Assembly: GCA_040285825.1 (NCBI GenBank)
Contig: JAUPSS010000004.1
Coordinates: 4,223,658-4,287,657 of the forward strand
Direction: 5' to 3'
Origin: Eukaryota sp. TZLM1-RC
Taxonomy: Eukaryota; Metamonada: BaSk clade
DNA: 64,000 bases
This document shows positions 1 through 9,824 of the stretch, in pieces (position 1 is the first letter of the stretch; each line of letters begins with the position of its first letter). The position numbers and the translations under genes were made by a program. Under the pieces are notes generated by a model. The model saw only the letters and a program-made list of their open reading frames with translations. It made no database searches and was not told the DNA's origin.

Positions 1-753
1 CCCTACTGCCCTGACGTACTCCGACTTGAGACCTCCCTCGAGTCATCCCGCTCCAGCAAATTGCCAACATTTCCCCGACCCCCACCTACGTCAATTACGT
101 CTTACCTACATCCAGAGACATCGCCTCCTTCATTCCCCTTTGTCTACTCAAGCCCGAGATCCACTTAGTATACCACTACGACAAAGACAAAGTTACTCCC
201 TGTCCCATAGCTATTCCATCCTGAAAATGGTTTATGGCCATCAGACAGACCTTCATGATAGAAACATTCACTATCACTATTTACCGCTGGACTATCACTC
301 GGTCCTTGAAACCGAAGACGAACCCCAGTTCATACAAGAAACATCTCATGTTTGCTCTCACTTCGAGGACATCCGTTTTCCTTTTTTGACAACCCTACTC
401 AATACCACTCCCGACTCGACTTCGTCTTACAAGACAAAGTCCTCGAAATCATTGACTATAGTGATGGTCGCCAGGGTTTCGTCAATGCTAACCGCTCCCC
501 CGACGATCTTCCTACCTACTTCCTCCCTAGTTCCCGCTTCCACTTACCTACCAGCAGAGAGATCTTTGAACTCCACCCCGCAGTATTTGATCATCCCCGC
601 TTCCTCCGTTCTCAGTTCAAGTCTGTAGATGATGAATATGATCGAAAATTCAGTTTTGTTTCAGCCATGATCGAGATCTCCTCTGAGTCCGATCCCCACC
701 TCGTCGCTTCCCTAGTTCATTCTTTATCCGAATCTTCGCCAGTTCCGACTTGA
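1..753 (+). pseudogene. LTR retrotransposon pol, segment between RNase H and integrase
   Basis: This is the linker part of a Ty3/gypsy-like pol, between RNase H and integrase. It matches the minus-strand copy at about 10569-9825 base for base over nearly its whole length, so both come from the same recent family. The reading frame is broken near position 80: this copy has one extra C in a run of Cs within the sequence cgacccccacc, and the other copy lacks it. Coding therefore switches from the frame open at 26-628 to the one open at 352-753. Base composition is clearly richer in G+C than the host genes nearby. The element continues into integrase just downstream and is cut off by the window edge upstream. 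Confidence 0.75.
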
Positions 754-1605
754 TCGTCAAGCCCCTCGCCAGAAACTCTTCCGCTCGCTCGTTCCCCGAC
801 AAACTGTTCAACGAACAACAAAAGAGCCCTGACAGTGACCCTCTGTTTACCGACTGTAAGATCGAACCTCAACTGGGATTAAAGCTGACCCAGTCTAATA
901 AGATCTTAGTTCGTCCCTCCCTTCGATCCGAGATCCTCCTCCTAGTTCATGGATCCACTGAAGCCAGTCACCCCGCTATCACTAACTGCTGGAAGAACCT
1001 ACTTGGCTCAGATTACTTTTGGCCCTCCATGAAAGCGGACCTAACAAACCATGTGAAGGAATGCGTCCCCTGCCAGAAGACTGCCCCAATTCTTTCAAGC
1101 TTCATATCCTCTACCGGTTCTCTGAACTCTTCTCATCGTCCCTTCGAGTACATCCACTGTGACTGCATAGGCCCTCTCCCTCTCGATGTCGCCGGATCCA
1201 AATACGTAATCCATTTTGTAGACGCCTTTTTCGAAATTCAGTATCCTCATACCCTCTCGTGACCTGAAGGCCCAATCCATAGTAGATGCGCCCCTTGTCC
1301 ATGTCTACTCTATTTTCGGAGCCCCCAAAGCGATCCACTCGGACAATGGCCCTGAGTTCCCCAATCAGATCTTCTCCTTGTTTTGCTCCTATTTGAACAT
1401 TGAACATTCCCTATCGATACCCCATTTCCACCAATCCAATGGCCTAGTCGAACGCCAGCACCGTATATTCTTACAAACCGTTCGAAGCTCTTGTTGGACT
1501 TTAGCGATTATGATAACTGGTCCCACTATGTACCTATCTGCCAAATGATCATTAATTCCCAGCCCCACTCCTCTCTACAACACTCTCCCTACCAGCTGAT
1601 TTTCG
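750..1605 (+). pseudogene. LTR retrotransposon integrase (zinc-binding and catalytic core), frameshifted
   Basis: The integrase inserts element cDNA into the genome. The first part (750-1262) has the HHCC zinc-binding domain: conserved His residues around HPAITNCW, followed by CVPCQK. The catalytic core starts at IHCDCIGPLP with the first catalytic Asp. After the stop at 1260-1262 the core resumes in another frame, with the second Asp in HSDNGPEF (about 1333) and the Glu in SNGLVERQHR (about 1436). The D,D-35-E triad is thus present but split by a frameshift, so this copy cannot make an intact enzyme. The family is Ty3/gypsy-like by domain order. Confidence 0.8.
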
Positions 1606-1612
1606 GTACTGA

Positions 1613-1969
1613 TTGTTCGCCCTGACTGCTCCCACACACCCTGCTGAACGATTTAATTTCTATACCACAAGAACCAGACGTCCTGTTACCCGTTCTTCTT
1701 TGAAGACCTCTGTACATCTCGTCAATCCCTGCTACTCCTCTTTGCCACCTGCTCTAGACGCCTATGTTGCTGCAGATTCCGGTGAGACCTTCTTAGATGC
1801 AATCCTCGACATCTCAAGCGACTCAGCCACCGTTTTGTGGTGTGATGGGACTACCACCAAACAGCCAGTCTCCTCCATGAAGAACATTTCTGCCTACTTC
1901 CGTTACCTGAAGCTATCCGATCCTCCTGCCCCGAAGCAACGCAGAAGAAAGAAGAAGAAACAGTGTTAG
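1613..1969 (+). pseudogene. LTR retrotransposon integrase C-terminal domain
   Basis: This 118-codon ORF follows the integrase core and ends with the stop TAG inside the first bases of the 3' LTR. It looks like the small beta-rich C-terminal domain of gypsy integrases (a stretch around AILDISSDSATVLWCDG), followed by a strongly basic tail with KQRRRKKKKQ, plausibly for DNA binding or nuclear import. It is in a different frame from the core upstream. The assignment rests on its position between integrase core and LTR more than on sequence recognition. Confidence 0.6.
1940..1963 (+). other. Polypurine tract of LTR retrotransposon
   Basis: An almost pure A/G run (core gcagaagaaagaagaagaaa) lies directly before the LTR start TGTTAGCC. 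This is the expected position of the plus-strand primer of LTR elements. It overlaps the basic C-terminal codons of the integrase. Confidence 0.65.
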
Positions 1970-2139
1970 CCAGGCTAAACTCCTTTTTCCAGTTCGGAAA
2001 GTATGACGTGAATTATCACGTCATCTTTAGCTTAAATTCGTTTTAGTTTTAATTTATTTTGATTTTCATAATTCTGTTCCACAAGCGTCTGTTATTTTAG
2101 TCAATGGAAAACCAACGTGCACATAAGCCAACACTTCGA
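1964..2139 (+). repeat. 3' LTR fragment (truncated)
   Basis: It starts with TGTTAGCC and is about 90% identical to the outer half of the complete LTR at 12840-13183 (opposite strand), including the AT-rich stretch and the sequence around atggaaaaccaacgtgcac. Homology stops at about 2139 after cataagccaaca, where a different, AT-rich element begins. The LTR is therefore truncated at roughly half its length. Confidence 0.8.
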
Positions 2140-3699
2140 CAATTCAAAAACATGTTTTTAGTTGACGATAGAGATTACTTGAATTCTTTAAGACTTGCAC
2201 CAGAAAATATTTCAGACCTTCTTAATGATGAGGTTTTAAACTTATGCCAACATCATGATATGAGAAACAATGGACGTGACGAAAGCTTTTATGGTCTTAT
2301 AACACTATTTACCTGTCAAATTGAGAATTTAGTCATGGATGAAAGTCTGGTTAACAATATATTTCCAGTTAATGTACACTTTCATGCAGACGGTGTTGAA
2401 AAAGATCCTCAAATATTCCTAAAACCAGCAACTACAATTGCCCAATATATCTTCAGTAGAGAGAAAAAACCTTATCAAATATCCCTTGTTTCAACCAATG
2501 TAGGTCCAGGATATTTTCCTATTGATACAAGAACAATATGGAGAATTATTAAAAAAACATTGATGGAGGATCTGTTGCATGATCAGATATTAGGAATGGT
2601 CAATACACGAGCCAAAGTTCATAGATTCAAACCACCTGAGCTATTTGACTTTTGGTATAATAGTATCGATTTAAACCATCCAATGTTCAAACAAAAGATT
2701 TATAAATTAAACAACATTATTCACACAGATGAATTCAATATTGCAGTAGAATTTGTTCGTGGGATTTACAAGGTCAGAAGTGTAAACCAGGCAACAAGGC
2801 CAGTATTTTGGATTTAAAGAGTGATGATGTTGATGATGATGCTGTTCAAGACAAACGAATTGTTGTTTGTGATCCTGGAAAACGTGATTTATTGTATTTT
2901 GGCAGTAAAAAAACGGATCAAGAATTAGCAATGGTGCCTGAACAGAAACTAGAGCAAAAAAATAGTCAGGTGATGAATCAACAAGACAAGAAAATCAAAT
3001 GGTTGAGAATGACTCAGATGTCCTGGTCTTTGAAAAGTAAGAATTAAAGAAAAAGAAAAACGATGGACTACAGAGTATACTGAGGTAATTTTCGACACAA
3101 CCAAATGATAGAGTCTAATGAAATGACAAACGAAGATGCAAACACCGAATTATCCGCGTTTGGTGCCAATTCAGCAACTTTTATAGATTTTTCCAACTTT
3201 GTGGTTGTCAAACTTCGGAAAGTTTTTTTTGACAATTGACTTTTACAGTCTTGACTTGTGGAGCATTCATAAAATGCAAGCTTTTATTCACAAGCAAAAG
3301 ACTGAAAGTTGGTTGTTAAAAAACCTTGTTCAGCAGTTTGGCAACCCAAAAGACACATTAATACTAATGGGTGATTATGGTAAAAAAAGGTTCCAAGAAT
3401 TTAAAACATCACAGACCTACTCGAGGCATTAGATGGATTCAATTTCTGAAAAAAATGGATTTGAAGTAATGATTAATCAAGCTTTCACTTCAGCAAAATG
3501 TCCGGTTGGTTTTGAGAGGGTTGCTACGTTCTTGAGAGTAACAAATCCCAGATGCTATAGAAGAGAAAAGACTCCTGTTACTACATGTCATGGTTTATTA
3601 GCTTGTAATAGTGAGAGTTGCAAACTCAGTAACAAAGGCTCAACAAAGCTTTTCAATAGAAATAAGCTGGATGGTCTGAATATGATTGATGTTGCTTAA
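2140..3699 (+). pseudogene. Decayed RuvC-like (TnpB/Fanzor-type) transposon nuclease, lineage 1
   Basis: Fragments of one protein lie in several frames: 2104-2817, 2808-3047, about 3120-3230, 3199-3432 and 3433-3699. The first ATG lies in the upstream LTR, so the true start is lost. Visible motifs in order are: VCDPGKRDLLY at about 2868, fitting RuvC-I with its Asp; LILMGDYGKK at about 3360, fitting the central RuvC strand; a C-terminal zinc-ribbon-like part with SAKCP, CHGLLACNSESC; then FNRNKLDGLNM. The last resembles the NRD-x-x-G/A-x-N RuvC-III motif with the catalytic Asp changed to Asn. An intact zinc ribbon would also have a second Cys where CPVGF has Gly. The order RuvC-I, RuvC-II, zinc ribbon, RuvC-III is that of TnpB/Fanzor proteins. 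Family placement is from memory of motifs, not a search. The copy is dead: at least three frame breaks and a lost catalytic residue. Confidence 0.5.
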
Positions 3700-3831
3700 G
3701 CCAGAATGAGTGGTAAAGAAAGGCCTCTGTAGCTGTGTAGTAGATAGTTTTTGTAATTATTCCACACGAAAATTGATCGTGTATTTATGGGAATTTCCAT
3801 TATCCTTATGGAAACAGATTTGATAATTAAC

Positions 3832-3885
3832 TAATATATTTATTGAACATGTACACTTAATAAAAATTAATTCATAACTGATGAA
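3832..3885 (-). repeat. LINE family II 3'-tail remnant
   Basis: About 50 nt around tatttattgaacatgtacac resemble the conserved 3' tail of family II LINEs seen at 8540, 24160, 34050 and 51780. No coding part remains. The rest of 3700-3998 holds nothing recognisable. Confidence 0.5.
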
Positions 3886-3998
3886 ACAGTCAAGAATCTG
3901 ATGACTAATTAATGAAAGACCTCAAGCTTTGAAAAATCAACTTGATTCATTTCATCATCATCCATCAATACTACTTGACATTTTTGAACAATTAGCCA

Positions 3999-5669
3999 AT
4001 GTCTGATAGTGACTGGAAAACTGTTGTGGATAAACGACCACAACGTCCCAAGCAATCTGCTCCCACCACTCAGCCCAAACCCAAAGCACCCACACAACAT
4101 CCACGGCGTCGTCAAAAAAACAAAGTACATGCAGACTCTTCAGAGCCTATAACAGAGATACAAGTTCCCAAGTCTACCACTCACAATGGTAAGAAGAAGG
4201 CCAAGCCATCAAAGAAACAAAACCCTAACTTTGCAAAACCTCGGCAACCCCTGACCTCTCTCATCTCCTCTCTCAACCCTACTGAGTTGACCACTAAACT
4301 CAATGATATTGCCACCAAGTTTCAAGAACCTTCAACCTATTTTGCAAGAGGTAAGCTTGTCTGTGATACCCTTCTTTCCTTCTTTGCTCAAGCCGAACTT
4401 CCATTAGCTCCTTCCTCAACCTCCACGTCTGACTTTTGTTCATTTTACTCTCTCCCTTGTTCGGTGTTGACCTCTTCTTTACTGTATCCTATTCAAGAGG
4501 CTTTCAAGCAACTTGGCTCTGAAGTTGGTTTTGAGCTTCTTCAATTGTTCTCCAAAGCTTTTATTGACCTTTCAAAGGGAAAAGGAATTGATTCAAAAGG
4601 GCATGTGGGATTGATGATTGCCATTCAATGCGTCATTGGCACGTCATCCGGTCATAATCAAGGTCAAAATGATGTGTTTTTGACCTTCCTTTCTGATCCC
4701 AGCCCACATGCTTTATGGATTCTTGCACAATCTGTTTTACTTCCTATTCCTAACCTTTATCCTCTTTTTATTAATGAATTAATTGTTAATTTACTTGATC
4801 AAAACATTTCATTTGAAGTTCAGTCTATAATTTCTAGTATTGGAACTTTGGTCTATGGTCAATTGGACGAGGTCTTGTCTATAAGTTCTGATCACCCTGT
4901 TAACAAGGCCATCTTTAAGGGAATGTTTGATTATTTTTACCAAGATGACACGTCAGCACGTCAGAATTCCGTTGACCAATTGAGACCCCTTGTATCCGAA
5001 TGGTATTACTCTTTTGAACAGATTTCTTTACTCTCTCGCCCTCCAAAAGAACACATGGACACCTTACTGTCATCATTAATTATTTCAAAAGGTGATGAAG
5101 TTGTTGTACGGCCTAGGACAGTAATGCTTATTGTTTTTTCTCTTTACAATTATCCTGAATTATTTTCTGATTTAGCTGAAAAGTATTTCTCTCGCTTGTT
5201 AGAAATTAATGTTTTAATATCTGACATTACCACCAATTTCCACTACAAGAAGACGGTTGATTTGAATTACCATTTCCCTGTTGCAAATGCCAATATTGAA
5301 GATCATAATTCGGACTTTTTAATCCATCATTTCAATTTTGAAGGAATTTCAAACATAAAACAACAACTTTATGGAGCTAATTGGAAACCTTTTAAGCAGC
5401 AGTTCAAAGTCTTTTTATCAGGATTAATTACCAAATGCAATGAGTTTGATCACTCTAAACTTAATGAGGAAAACTTGAATGTTCTGATCAACAACAAAAA
5501 GTTTTTAAAGTCTGCTTTGTCGTTAATGAAGGCTTCCTTTTTGAAGACAGTGCTGAAAGTAACCCCTATTGCTGCTGTAAGTACTTGTGCAATAGTACTT
5601 TACTTGTATAAGGATGTAATAGACTTTGCTTTACCTTTTAATGGTAAATTGTTTGATTTGTTCAGATAG
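3999..5669 (+). CDS. TMEM214-like membrane protein
   Basis: An uninterrupted 556-residue ORF starting at ATG 3999. The N-terminus SDWKTVVDKRP followed by about 80 residues rich in Pro, Lys and Gln resembles the W-x-x-V basic start of TMEM214 proteins, which are ER membrane proteins of animals and plants. The central 400 residues are helical, with a segment like ALWILAQ typical of that family. One strong membrane segment lies near residues 518-540 (VTPIAAVSTCAIVLYLY) with a short tail, so the bulk would face the cytosol. Length fits (TMEM214 is about 650-690 in animals). TMEM214 is an inference from overall layout; the protein is certainly a real, intact host gene. It is followed tail-to-tail by the acyltransferase pseudogene and DNAJC17. 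Confidence 0.55.
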   Translation: MSDSDWKTVVDKRPQRPKQSAPTTQPKPKAPTQHPRRRQKNKVHADSSEPITEIQVPKSTTHNGKKKAKPSKKQNPNFAKPRQPLTSLISSLNPTELTTKLNDIATKFQEPSTYFARGKLVCDTLLSFFAQAELPLAPSSTSTSDFCSFYSLPCSVLTSSLLYPIQEAFKQLGSEVGFELLQLFSKAFIDLSKGKGIDSKGHVGLMIAIQCVIGTSSGHNQGQNDVFLTFLSDPSPHALWILAQSVLLPIPNLYPLFINELIVNLLDQNISFEVQSIISSIGTLVYGQLDEVLSISSDHPVNKAIFKGMFDYFYQDDTSARQNSVDQLRPLVSEWYYSFEQISLLSRPPKEHMDTLLSSLIISKGDEVVVRPRTVMLIVFSLYNYPELFSDLAEKYFSRLLEINVLISDITTNFHYKKTVDLNYHFPVANANIEDHNSDFLIHHFNFEGISNIKQQLYGANWKPFKQQFKVFLSGLITKCNEFDHSKLNEENLNVLINNKKFLKSALSLMKASFLKTVLKVTPIAAVSTCAIVLYLYKDVIDFALPFNGKLFDLFR

Positions 5670-5749
5670 GTGTGATTGTTATAAATATTGTGTTTTATAA
5701 ATTTTAGTATACTCATAGAATAATAAAAAAAATAGAATAATAAAATCAA

Positions 5750-6123
5750 CAGGGGGTTTAATGATGGAAGCCAAAATTGATTCACATCGTCGAGTATAAG
5801 AATAAAAGTCTTCATTAGAGAGAGGGGAAACAATAGAATGACTAAAATCAACTTCAACTCTATTAACGAATTGGGAAAGATTTCTGAATAAATGACGAGG
5901 AAAAGTTCTTTCTATATTTGAAGGTAAATATCTTTTACCAATAATTCTTAAACCCACAGGATGTAATCTAACCAAAGGTCTAAAAACTCCCGTTTTAAGC
6001 TTAATTAGTTGAAAAGAATTAGTAATCGTACCTTCAGGAAATACAGAAGTCACTGGAATTCTGCAATCATTTTGATTGGATGAAAGTGTTTCCAATCTTT
6101 CGGTTAATAAGTGTGCAGCTCGT
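5750..6123 (-). pseudogene. Partial duplicate of the lysophospholipid acyltransferase gene
   Basis: About 373 nt are nearly identical to 31918-32290 of the intact acyltransferase gene, in inverted orientation. The copy covers the block with FPEGTITN and the region after it but lacks the NHxxFLD active-site block and the N-terminal membrane part, so it cannot be a working enzyme. Homology starts abruptly at acgagctgc and stops near ttaaac. Only a few substitutions separate the copies (for example a Phe codon changed to Ile), so the duplication is recent. An open frame still runs from 6095 to 5679. The broken 5' edge lies 11 nt from a telomere-like repeat. Confidence 0.85.
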
Positions 6124-6133
6124 TCAGTAAAAC

Positions 6134-6148
6134 TAGGGTTAGGGTTAA
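6134..6148. repeat. Short interstitial telomere-like repeat
   Basis: The plus strand reads tagggttagggttaa, two and a half units of TTAGGG. It sits exactly between the truncated acyltransferase copy and the 3' end of DNAJC17, and the DNAJC17 stop codon lies within it. Confidence 0.6.
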
Positions 6149-6816
6149 GATGTACAATGAGGTTTAATTAAGCTAAAAAACAAAGCTTCAAGTTGAGAAA
6201 AAGACAAATTACCTAGATCTGAGCCAGTTTGAGTTGGTTCTTCAGACACGTGAAGGTCAAGAGGTAGCTGATTGACCATTAATTTTGATTTTTGTGCTAG
6301 CAAAACACTTGTTCTATTGGGAAAGATGAACCAAAAAGACAACTGAGAAGACCTTAAAAGAGAGACTTTTCCAAACTTTGAAAGTACCTTCTTCACCATG
6401 TCCAAGGATGGTGAGCATCCCATAGGCCACGTCACTTGCACAACAACACCTTTTTGTTCCACGGGCTCCACAAACGAAGGGTGAATAATGTCATCAATGC
6501 GAGGTGTTTTAGTAGGGGGACGGTGCAGCTTTTCCTTGAGGTTCAGCTTCCTTTTAAAATCTTCCCGTAGTTTCGCTCTCTGTGCGAGATCCTCCTTTTC
6601 AGTCATTCTGGTGGAGATGTCCTGTTCAAATTGACTTCGTCTTGAGGGGTCGATAAGGATGTTGTATGCTTCATTCAACTGTTGAAAGCGAGCAGTTGCT
6701 GAAGGATCATCAGGATGTCGATCAGGATGAGTTAGAATCGCTTTTTTTCTATACGCTGTACGTATTTCATCCAACGATGCACTGCTAGTTACTCCTAAAG
6801 TTGAAAAAGGGTTCAT
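6145..6816 (-). CDS. DNAJC17: DnaJ protein with C-terminal RRM, DNAJC17-like splicing co-factor
   Basis: The 223-residue protein starts with a J domain (residues 3-68, HPD at 30-32) that would stimulate an Hsp70 partner. A basic, charged helical linker follows (residues 70-115), then an RRM-like fold (about 123-195, with VVVQVTWPMG and SFWFIFPNRTSVLLA). J domain plus charged linker plus RRM is the layout of DNAJC17/Cwf23, a spliceosome-associated J protein in the nucleus. It is shorter than the human protein (about 300). The start at 6816 gives the J domain its normal N-terminus. The stop codon lies within the telomere-like repeat, so the last few residues may have been altered by the rearrangement there. 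Confidence 0.8.
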   Translation of the reverse strand: MNPFSTLGVTSSASLDEIRTAYRKKAILTHPDRHPDDPSATARFQQLNEAYNILIDPSRRSQFEQDISTRMTEKEDLAQRAKLREDFKRKLNLKEKLHRPPTKTPRIDDIIHPSFVEPVEQKGVVVQVTWPMGCSPSLDMVKKVLSKFGKVSLLRSSQLSFWFIFPNRTSVLLAQKSKLMVNQLPLDLHVSEEPTQTGSDLGNLSFSQLEALFFSLIKPHCTS

Positions 6817-6894
6817 GTGTTAACGGTCTGTGAATGGTTAATGGTGAATCTGAGAATTTCAAATCAAAAGGAAGAATAACCCACATTTTGAGAT

Positions 6895-7895
6895 TTTGGG
6901 CTCCTTCCATAGCATTAGATTTTTGTCGTTCCTTTAATTCATTGACAACAGAATTTTTTGCTGATTTCTTGGATGTAGAACCAGGAATGTTGAAAATTAC
7001 TTATTTTCGGTAGCAAATTTTGGTGGTGTTGGTTTTACTATATCTTCTATTTTGTGTCAATCAGCATTATTTCGTGGAGGCAAGAATTTTATTTATGAAT
7101 ATTCTCGTTGATTTCCTGAAGATTCTCACTTGTTAGTACCAAATTGCTGTCCATATTTGAATGAGTTATCTTGTGAACTTGATAGTTTGCCACAACAAAT
7201 CTGTATTAAATGCTTTTCCCAATCAATTCAAGACATTCCAAACCGATCTCTGTTCAATTTGCAGTTTTGCTGTAAAAAGTTTTAACAAAAGTTGTCGAAG
7301 ATTTTTTAAAGCTTGGAGTTTGATGTTTGACTTGGCTTGGCCAAGAAAAAGAATGCCGCTTTTGCCAATCTTTTACAAGATTTGTGTGATAGTACATCTT
7401 TTGCCTTAGTAATAAAAATTCCTCAAGTTTATAACACTCTCTTAACTGATTCTGGATGGATTTTGAATATGAGATTTCGTTCCATTATCTGGCCTGATGA
7501 TTTACCTCATAATTTAATTTGAAAATGTTCTCGAAAAATTACATTTACTCATTTGTCAAATTGTAAACATTTTATTACTTTTAGAAGCAAGGCTGACGAT
7601 GCTGTAAGACACCAATTATATTGTATGTGGAAGTCTCATAGAATTGAATCCTTTTTGGAACCTCTGTTGTCAAATCTGTTTGATACTGAGGATGATTTTC
7701 ATAAGAATAATAGAGGTGATGTCATATTACCTGGATTAGATGGAGCCTTCATTTTAGTGGATGTAATGTCTGTTGATCCTTGTAATGTCTCAAATGAAAG
7801 GCTTGCTAGTTCTGAAATTCATAATCTTCCTTCAAATGCTGAAAATTTCAAAATCAAACACTACAGTGAACCTTTGTCCAAAATGTCCACCCAAA
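6895..7895 (+). pseudogene. Family V LINE, C-terminal half (degenerate)
   Basis: Reading across frames gives the region downstream of the reverse transcriptase: a segment like IALDFCRSFN, a stretch around LGLAKKKNAAFANLL, then a CCHC-like knuckle (NCKHFITFRSKADDAV) and the endonuclease-like domain (RGDVILPGLDG, ILVDVMSVD). It is closely similar to the family V pieces at 42.4, 51.2 and 52.5 kb. Several stops and shifts (about 7110, 7285, 7520) make it non-functional. The 3' end is missing: homology breaks at about 7895 and joins an unrelated coding fragment. Confidence 0.75.
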
Positions 7896-8237
7896 AACAC
7901 CCCCGACTTTTCTACCTTGGTAAATACCGCAGAGGATGAACTACTTAATTGCAGGCGAGTAGCCTCTTGCAAACAATCTTCAAAAATTGTTACTGAAATT
8001 ACTGACTCTGTGCGTCAAGCTGGTATGAAGTCTCGTTTATCATATAGATTTCGCAATCTGACTGACGGAACATTTTTCAAATGTAATCAGAAAGGTCATC
8101 TATCTCGTGATTGCCACTCTAAAGTTAAGCACGAAGTAAACACCTCCATTATGTGCCACAGTGTTTCACAAATCCCCTATCTTCTTTATTCTAAATGGTT
8201 TAAGAAACTGTTCAAAAGAGAATATGGGAAGAAGTAG
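7896..8237 (+). pseudogene. Gag-like fragment with a damaged zinc knuckle
   Basis: The open frame fused to the end of the family V LINE piece encodes about 110 residues ending at 8237. It contains FFKCNQKGHLSRDC, a CCHC zinc knuckle of the C-x2-C-x4-H-x4-C type in which the first Cys is Phe. Such knuckles occur in Gag or ORF1 proteins of retroelements and bind nucleic acid. Flanking residues are basic. It is unrelated to the LINE frame it is joined to and probably comes from another element. 8238-8370 shows nothing recognisable. Confidence 0.5.
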
Positions 8238-8374
8238 AGTTGTTGTTGCTGATAAAATAGGCTAGTAACCATCTGAGGATATCACTTGATGACGTGGCAC
8301 TTGTTCAAGAACACGTATCTCTATTAATAAATGCTCTTTTCTGTCTTTACTTCTTTGGTATTTCTGCCTAACGC

Positions 8375-8535
8375 CATCAGTATTGAGTACGTGAGTTGGA
8401 ATTCAAACTATTGATTTTTTCAGGATACTTGATAATTTTCGCTTCTGCAGCTCTACGTAACAGTGGTTTGTATTATAATGCCAGTGTTTTATTTGAGCTG
8501 TTTGACACATCCGTAAATCTAACGTCAATAATGGT
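8375..8535 (-). repeat. Family I LINE 3' fragment
   Basis: About 160 nt match 14165-14330 of the family I element (shared stretches such as gataattttcgcttct and tttgagctgtttga) with scattered changes. It is joined directly to the 3' tail of a family II LINE. Confidence 0.7.
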
Positions 8536-8536
8536 C

Positions 8537-9510
8537 AAACTTGTATTTATTGAATTTGCACACTTAATTAAATTAACTCATAACTAATAAGACGACTATC
8601 ATTGAACCAAGATTTCCTCTACAAAATCTTGATCTGCTTGCTGTATAGCAAAAGCTTCTCTTATTCGATTGAAAAACCGAGGTAATAAATTAATAATGGC
8701 AAATTGAATCCGTGAACGCCATAAAAATATATCAAATCTTTTCATTGTTTTTTTTGCACCATTTTTTGGAAGTCATCCAAAAAAGTTTCTGCTTCAACTG
8801 ATAATCTTCCATTTATCGAAAATGGGAAAGCAATAAAAACCAGCTGTGTATTTCTATCGACATTTGCCTCTTCAATATCTTTATCATATTTTCTATGTTT
8901 CTCTTTTGCTTTAAAATCCAGAGCAGCCACCGGATTAAGTTTTCTTCTGTGAACCAAAGTATCATTTGCAACATTACATGAGACAAAGTCAACAATAGCT
9001 TCAGAATTATCAATCCAATCACAGTATACATCACCTCTATCATCAGAACCAAAATTATTCAGAGAAAGTGTTTCCTTCAGCAGGGGCTCTTTGATACACG
9101 ATATCCTTGCAGTTTGTGCCATATTGAAAACAGTGTCTCTAACAGCATCATGTAATGAAGAACGATAAGTTATCAATTTAGAGCAATTCAGAGCATGGCG
9201 CAAAGTGAGTTGAGGTGAATTCGAACAAATACATTTTTCTTTTGATAATAATTGGTTAATGGGGATGTTCAAATATAATCTCATTTTTGTTACAAATGCT
9301 TCATTAGTGGCACACAATCCAAATCTTCGTGGTACAATGGTTACAAAAAGTGAAGAAACTGACGACTTGTTTTCACAAACACCCTTTTCCAATAACAATG
9401 AGTGAAGATCTTGATTCAAAACAGCCGAGCTGCTTATATTATTATAAAGATCTTTTTCATACATTCCAGTCAATCTTTTCTGTAATGTTCCAATGATCAA
9501 TAAATCATTT
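8537..9510 (-). pseudogene. Family II LINE, 3' part with endonuclease-like domain
   Basis: The open frame 9500-8742 covers the region after the reverse transcriptase: a CCHC-like knuckle (CICSNSPQLTLRHALNC) and a domain with RGDVYCDWIDNSEAIVDFVS. The R-G-D...V-D-F/V pattern resembles the PD-(D/E)XK restriction-like endonuclease at the C-terminus of R2/CRE-type LINEs. The frame ends in a shift near 8745; other copies continue to a Val-Gln terminus. The 3' tail ends near 8540 with the family signature cacacttaattaaattaact. The RT is missing. Relatives are at 26.5, 34.1 and 51.9 kb. Confidence 0.75.
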
Positions 9511-9514
9511 ATTA

Positions 9515-9810
9515 ACCAACAACTTAAAAAACGAGAAGTTTCTTGAGAATAGTTGGTAAAAGGAATTTTACAATTATTAATTTTAAACTCTTTGAATTAA
9601 TTATCATTTAATCAAACATTTTCTGGAATTTTAGGTAAAATCTTTCATTTTTATATTGTGAGGCAACTTCAATTGAAGCGTTTTGGACAACGTCAAAAGA
9701 ACCATTAAGGAGATGTCATCCATATAACCTACAATATAATTGTTACCACATATTTTTGAATTACAATACAAAATAATAATGGACCCAAAGGATTTCCTAA
9801 GCCAGTTCCA
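9515..9810 (-). pseudogene. Family I LINE, reverse transcriptase fragment
   Basis: About 300 nt match 15270-15560 of the family I element, including the region around the YMDD catalytic box (YMDDIS at about 9720) and the PLGPLLFCI segment just upstream. It is sandwiched between a family II LINE and the truncated LTR element. The junction with the latter shows a 14-nt direct repeat ccagttccaagtcg at 9811-9840. Confidence 0.7.
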
Positions 9811-9824
9811 AGTCGCCAGTTCCA

